6,282 nt of DNA, from NCBI GenBank assembly GCA_017461825.1, contig JAFTXB010000138.1, positions 1-6,282 of the forward strand, given 5' to 3'. Shown piece after piece: positions 4,521-6,282 of this stretch. Position numbers and translations under genes: made by a program. Within the stretch, counting starts at the first letter, position 1. Every line of letters starts with the position of its first letter. The notes below the pieces were generated by a model. That model worked only from the letters and a program-made list of their open reading frames with translations, ran no database searches and was not told the DNA's origin. Source of the stretch: Clostridia bacterium. Its GTDB lineage: Bacteria > Bacillota > Clostridia > Oscillospirales > CAG-272.

Positions 4521-6074
4521 ATGAACGAGACCGAGCTGAGCAAGAAAATTACAGAGGTATCCAAAACGATCTTCTCGTATTGCATGGCAAAAACGCCCAC
4601 GAAAGAGGAAGCCGAGGATCTGTCGCAGGATATTTTGTATGAACTGATAAAATCGGCTGAAAACATTCGCAACGACAAGGCTTTCTATGCTTTTATGTGG
4701 AGTGTTGCGGGAAACGTCTATAAGCAATGGTATAGAAAAAAGCGAAAAAATAACACTTGCGAGTTGACGGAGGATATTCCTGCAAAAGAAGATCTCACGG
4801 AAGATCGCGGTGACATTTATCTTCTCCGACGCGAATTAACGCTGTTGTCCGAAAAATACCGCAAAGCAACGATTCTATATTATATTGAAGGTTGCTCTTG
4901 TTCCGAAATCTCGTCAAAGCTTGCCATTTCCGAAAGCATGGTAAAATATCTGCTATTCAAATCACGAAACATATTGAAAGAAGGAATGAGTATGGAACGA
5001 AATCTTGGAGAATTAAGCTATAACCCGAAAACCTTGATCCCTATGTACAGCGGTCAAGGTCCGAACCAATTTTGGCAGTTTATGCAAAGCAAGATCAGAC
5101 AAAACATTGTCAGTGCTTGCTATAACGATTCTCTTACAGTTCAGCAGATCAGTCTTGAAACGGGCATTCCCCTTCCGTACCTTGATGATGAGATCCGAGA
5201 ACTGGAAAACAAAAAGATCATTGTAAAAGACGGAACACATTACAAGACGAACGTGATCGTGATAACGTCGGAGTGCGCTGAAGAGATTGAACGTGCCGTT
5301 ACAAAATATCACAACCTGATTGCCGACAAGACGGAGGCTTTTATCAATGCCAAAGTAGCCGAATACAAAAACATCGGTTTTGAGGGGAATGATTTTTCGG
5401 AGAATACCTTGCACTGGCAGCTTGCTACGGTGTTATTCCGAATGCTGGGCGGCGTAGAATGCGGCGACACAAAAGCTGTCCCCAAAACAGGCTGGGGAGA
5501 GTCCGCCTATCTTTGGTGCGTAGAAAAACTCAATGAAAAACATATATTCTCCTATTGCTGTGTTGATGGTAAGCACGGAGACAAGCTGTATTTCTTTGAC
5601 TATTGGAAAGATGGAAAAGGAAAAGGTGATCACCACGATTTTTACGGAAAGGAACGGTATATCAATATCTTCTGCGATATTTGCCGCGGCGATACTACCG
5701 CATTTAGCGAATACGATCTTGAAGCGATTGCCGAAATGATAAAGAAAGGATACGTTGTCAAAGAAAACGATGCATATCGGGCAACCGTTCCGATTTATAC
5801 CGCGGAGCAATATCGAGCGATTATAAACATGGTGAAAGAATTTATAACCGCCGAGCTTGTTACGATCATCGGGGAAATGGATCAGATCGCCGCGCAGATC
5901 TTAAGTGCACACACGCCAAAGCATTTGCAAAATCAAGTCAAAGGAATTGCCTCTATGGATAAGTTTGTAAATGCCATCTGTATTCCCGCAACGCTCCTGA
6001 TCGAAAGACAAGCTTTGACCACCGCATGGCATCCCCTTGAAATGCCGACGACGTACGCGGTCTTGAAAAAATAA
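4521..6074 (+). CDS. ECF-type sigma-70 family sigma factor with a long C-terminal extension
   Basis: A 517-residue protein, against roughly 160-200 for an ordinary ECF sigma factor. Residues 12-77 form sigma region 2, with EEAEDLSQDILYELI and a region 2.3/2.4-like FYAFMWSVAGNVYKQWYRKKRK that melts and reads the -10 element. Residues 104-153 form sigma region 4, with LLSEKYRKATILYYIEG and a helix-turn-helix (127-150) that reads the -35. After a linker (SYNPKTLIP, 166-174) the extension holds a winged-helix-like domain (about 196-250, LTVQQISLETGIPLPYLDDE then ENKKIIVKDG). A middle part contains Cys, His and aromatic residues (about 314-390), and a second copy of the wing-like segment follows (about 403-441). 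I know of similar clostridial proteins from memory but no established function. No anti-sigma gene adjoins it, so the extension may be the sensor or control domain. No membrane segment is visible. The gene looks more A+T-rich than rpmF or gap, which hints at acquisition. Confidence 0.88.
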   Translation: MNETELSKKITEVSKTIFSYCMAKTPTKEEAEDLSQDILYELIKSAENIRNDKAFYAFMWSVAGNVYKQWYRKKRKNNTCELTEDIPAKEDLTEDRGDIYLLRRELTLLSEKYRKATILYYIEGCSCSEISSKLAISESMVKYLLFKSRNILKEGMSMERNLGELSYNPKTLIPMYSGQGPNQFWQFMQSKIRQNIVSACYNDSLTVQQISLETGIPLPYLDDEIRELENKKIIVKDGTHYKTNVIVITSECAEEIERAVTKYHNLIADKTEAFINAKVAEYKNIGFEGNDFSENTLHWQLATVLFRMLGGVECGDTKAVPKTGWGESAYLWCVEKLNEKHIFSYCCVDGKHGDKLYFFDYWKDGKGKGDHHDFYGKERYINIFCDICRGDTTAFSEYDLEAIAEMIKKGYVVKENDAYRATVPIYTAEQYRAIINMVKEFITAELVTIIGEMDQIAAQILSAHTPKHLQNQVKGIASMDKFVNAICIPATLLIERQALTTAWHPLEMPTTYAVLKK

Positions 6075-6078
6075 AAAA

Positions 6079-6114
6079 AGAAAGAGGAGACCTCGTGTGA
6101 AGTCTCCCCTTTTT
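6079..6114. terminator. Bidirectional intrinsic terminator between the sigma gene and gap
   Basis: GGAGAC (6086-6091) pairs with GTCTCC (6102-6107) around a 10-base loop. Beyond one A/C mismatch the pairing continues through GAAA/CTTT-type bases. The plus strand ends in CCCCTTTTTA, while the minus strand continues into a long T-rich tract (complement of 6061-6083). It can therefore end transcripts from both convergent genes, only a few bases after the sigma gene stop and about 20 bases after the gap stop. Confidence 0.85.
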
Positions 6115-6134
6115 ATTCAGTTCCTCAACAAAAC

Positions 6135-6282
6135 TTAAGCAAGCTCTGCGAAGTACTTGATGGTGCGAACCATCTGGCTGGTGTAGGAGTTCTCGTTGTC
6201 GTACCAAGAAACAACCTGTACCTGATAGGTGTCGTCGTCGATCTTTGCAACCATGGTCTGAGTTGCATCGAACAGAGAACCG
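6135..6282 (-). CDS. gap: Glyceraldehyde-3-phosphate dehydrogenase, C-terminal 48 residues
   Basis: The glycolytic enzyme that oxidises glyceraldehyde 3-phosphate to 1,3-bisphosphoglycerate with NAD and phosphate; it acts in the cytoplasm as a tetramer. Only the end of the gene is in the window: the minus-strand frame reads from the edge to a TAA at 6137-6135. The visible part, GSLFDATQTMVAKIDDDTYQ followed by VQVVSWYDNENSYTSQMVRT and IKYFAELA, is the diagnostic C terminus of type I GAPDH, including the WYDNE-Y motif that contributes to the NAD site. The start and the catalytic cysteine lie outside the window. Codon choice is biased (AAC, TAC, ATC, CGC, GCA), as expected for a highly expressed gene, and differs from the adjacent sigma gene. 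Confidence 0.97.
   Translation of the reverse strand, partial: GSLFDATQTMVAKIDDDTYQVQVVSWYDNENSYTSQMVRTIKYFAELA

Overview
The window looks like chromosomal DNA of an anaerobic, Gram-positive clostridium, probably from the Oscillospiraceae/Ruminococcaceae side of the class. The grounds are strong AGGAGG-type ribosome binding sites, near-consensus sigma-A promoters (TTGACA/TATAAT), the Firmicute gene pair yceD-rpmF, a rubrerythrin, a protein of the 2-hydroxyacyl-CoA dehydratase/activase group, and a type of ECF sigma factor with a long C-terminal extension that I associate with Clostridia. The taxonomic placement is inference.

Layout. Positions 1-1230 (minus strand) hold the first codons of an unidentified gene and, just upstream of it in the same operon, an M20-family amidohydrolase whose promoter lies at 1264-1292. 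Diverging from it, 1327-2619 (plus) encodes a stand-alone 430-residue protein matching the C-terminal part of the large 2-hydroxyacyl-CoA dehydratase activase-type proteins. The 310-base gap 2620-2929 contains a 104-bp imperfect palindrome (2661-2764). It consists of two inverted GTAG-plus-hairpin units, the architecture of REP/BIME elements. Then come rubrerythrin (2930-3478, own promoter), the yceD-rpmF operon (3612-4373, consensus promoter, closing terminator), and an ECF-type sigma factor with a C-terminal extension of about 360 residues (4521-6074). A bidirectional terminator separates the sigma gene from the 3' end of the glycolytic gene gap on the minus strand (6135-6282).

The housekeeping genes (yceD, rpmF, gap) and the oxidative-stress gene (rbr) are ordinary. 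The parts most worth a second look are the REP-like element, whose two arms differ by changes that preserve pairing within each arm, and the sigma factor. The sigma gene reads as more A+T-rich than its neighbours, has no recognisable anti-sigma gene beside it, and carries a gapless internal duplication plus a cluster of Cys/His residues in its C-terminal region. I see no CRISPR array, tRNA, rRNA, complete insertion sequence or obvious defence system.
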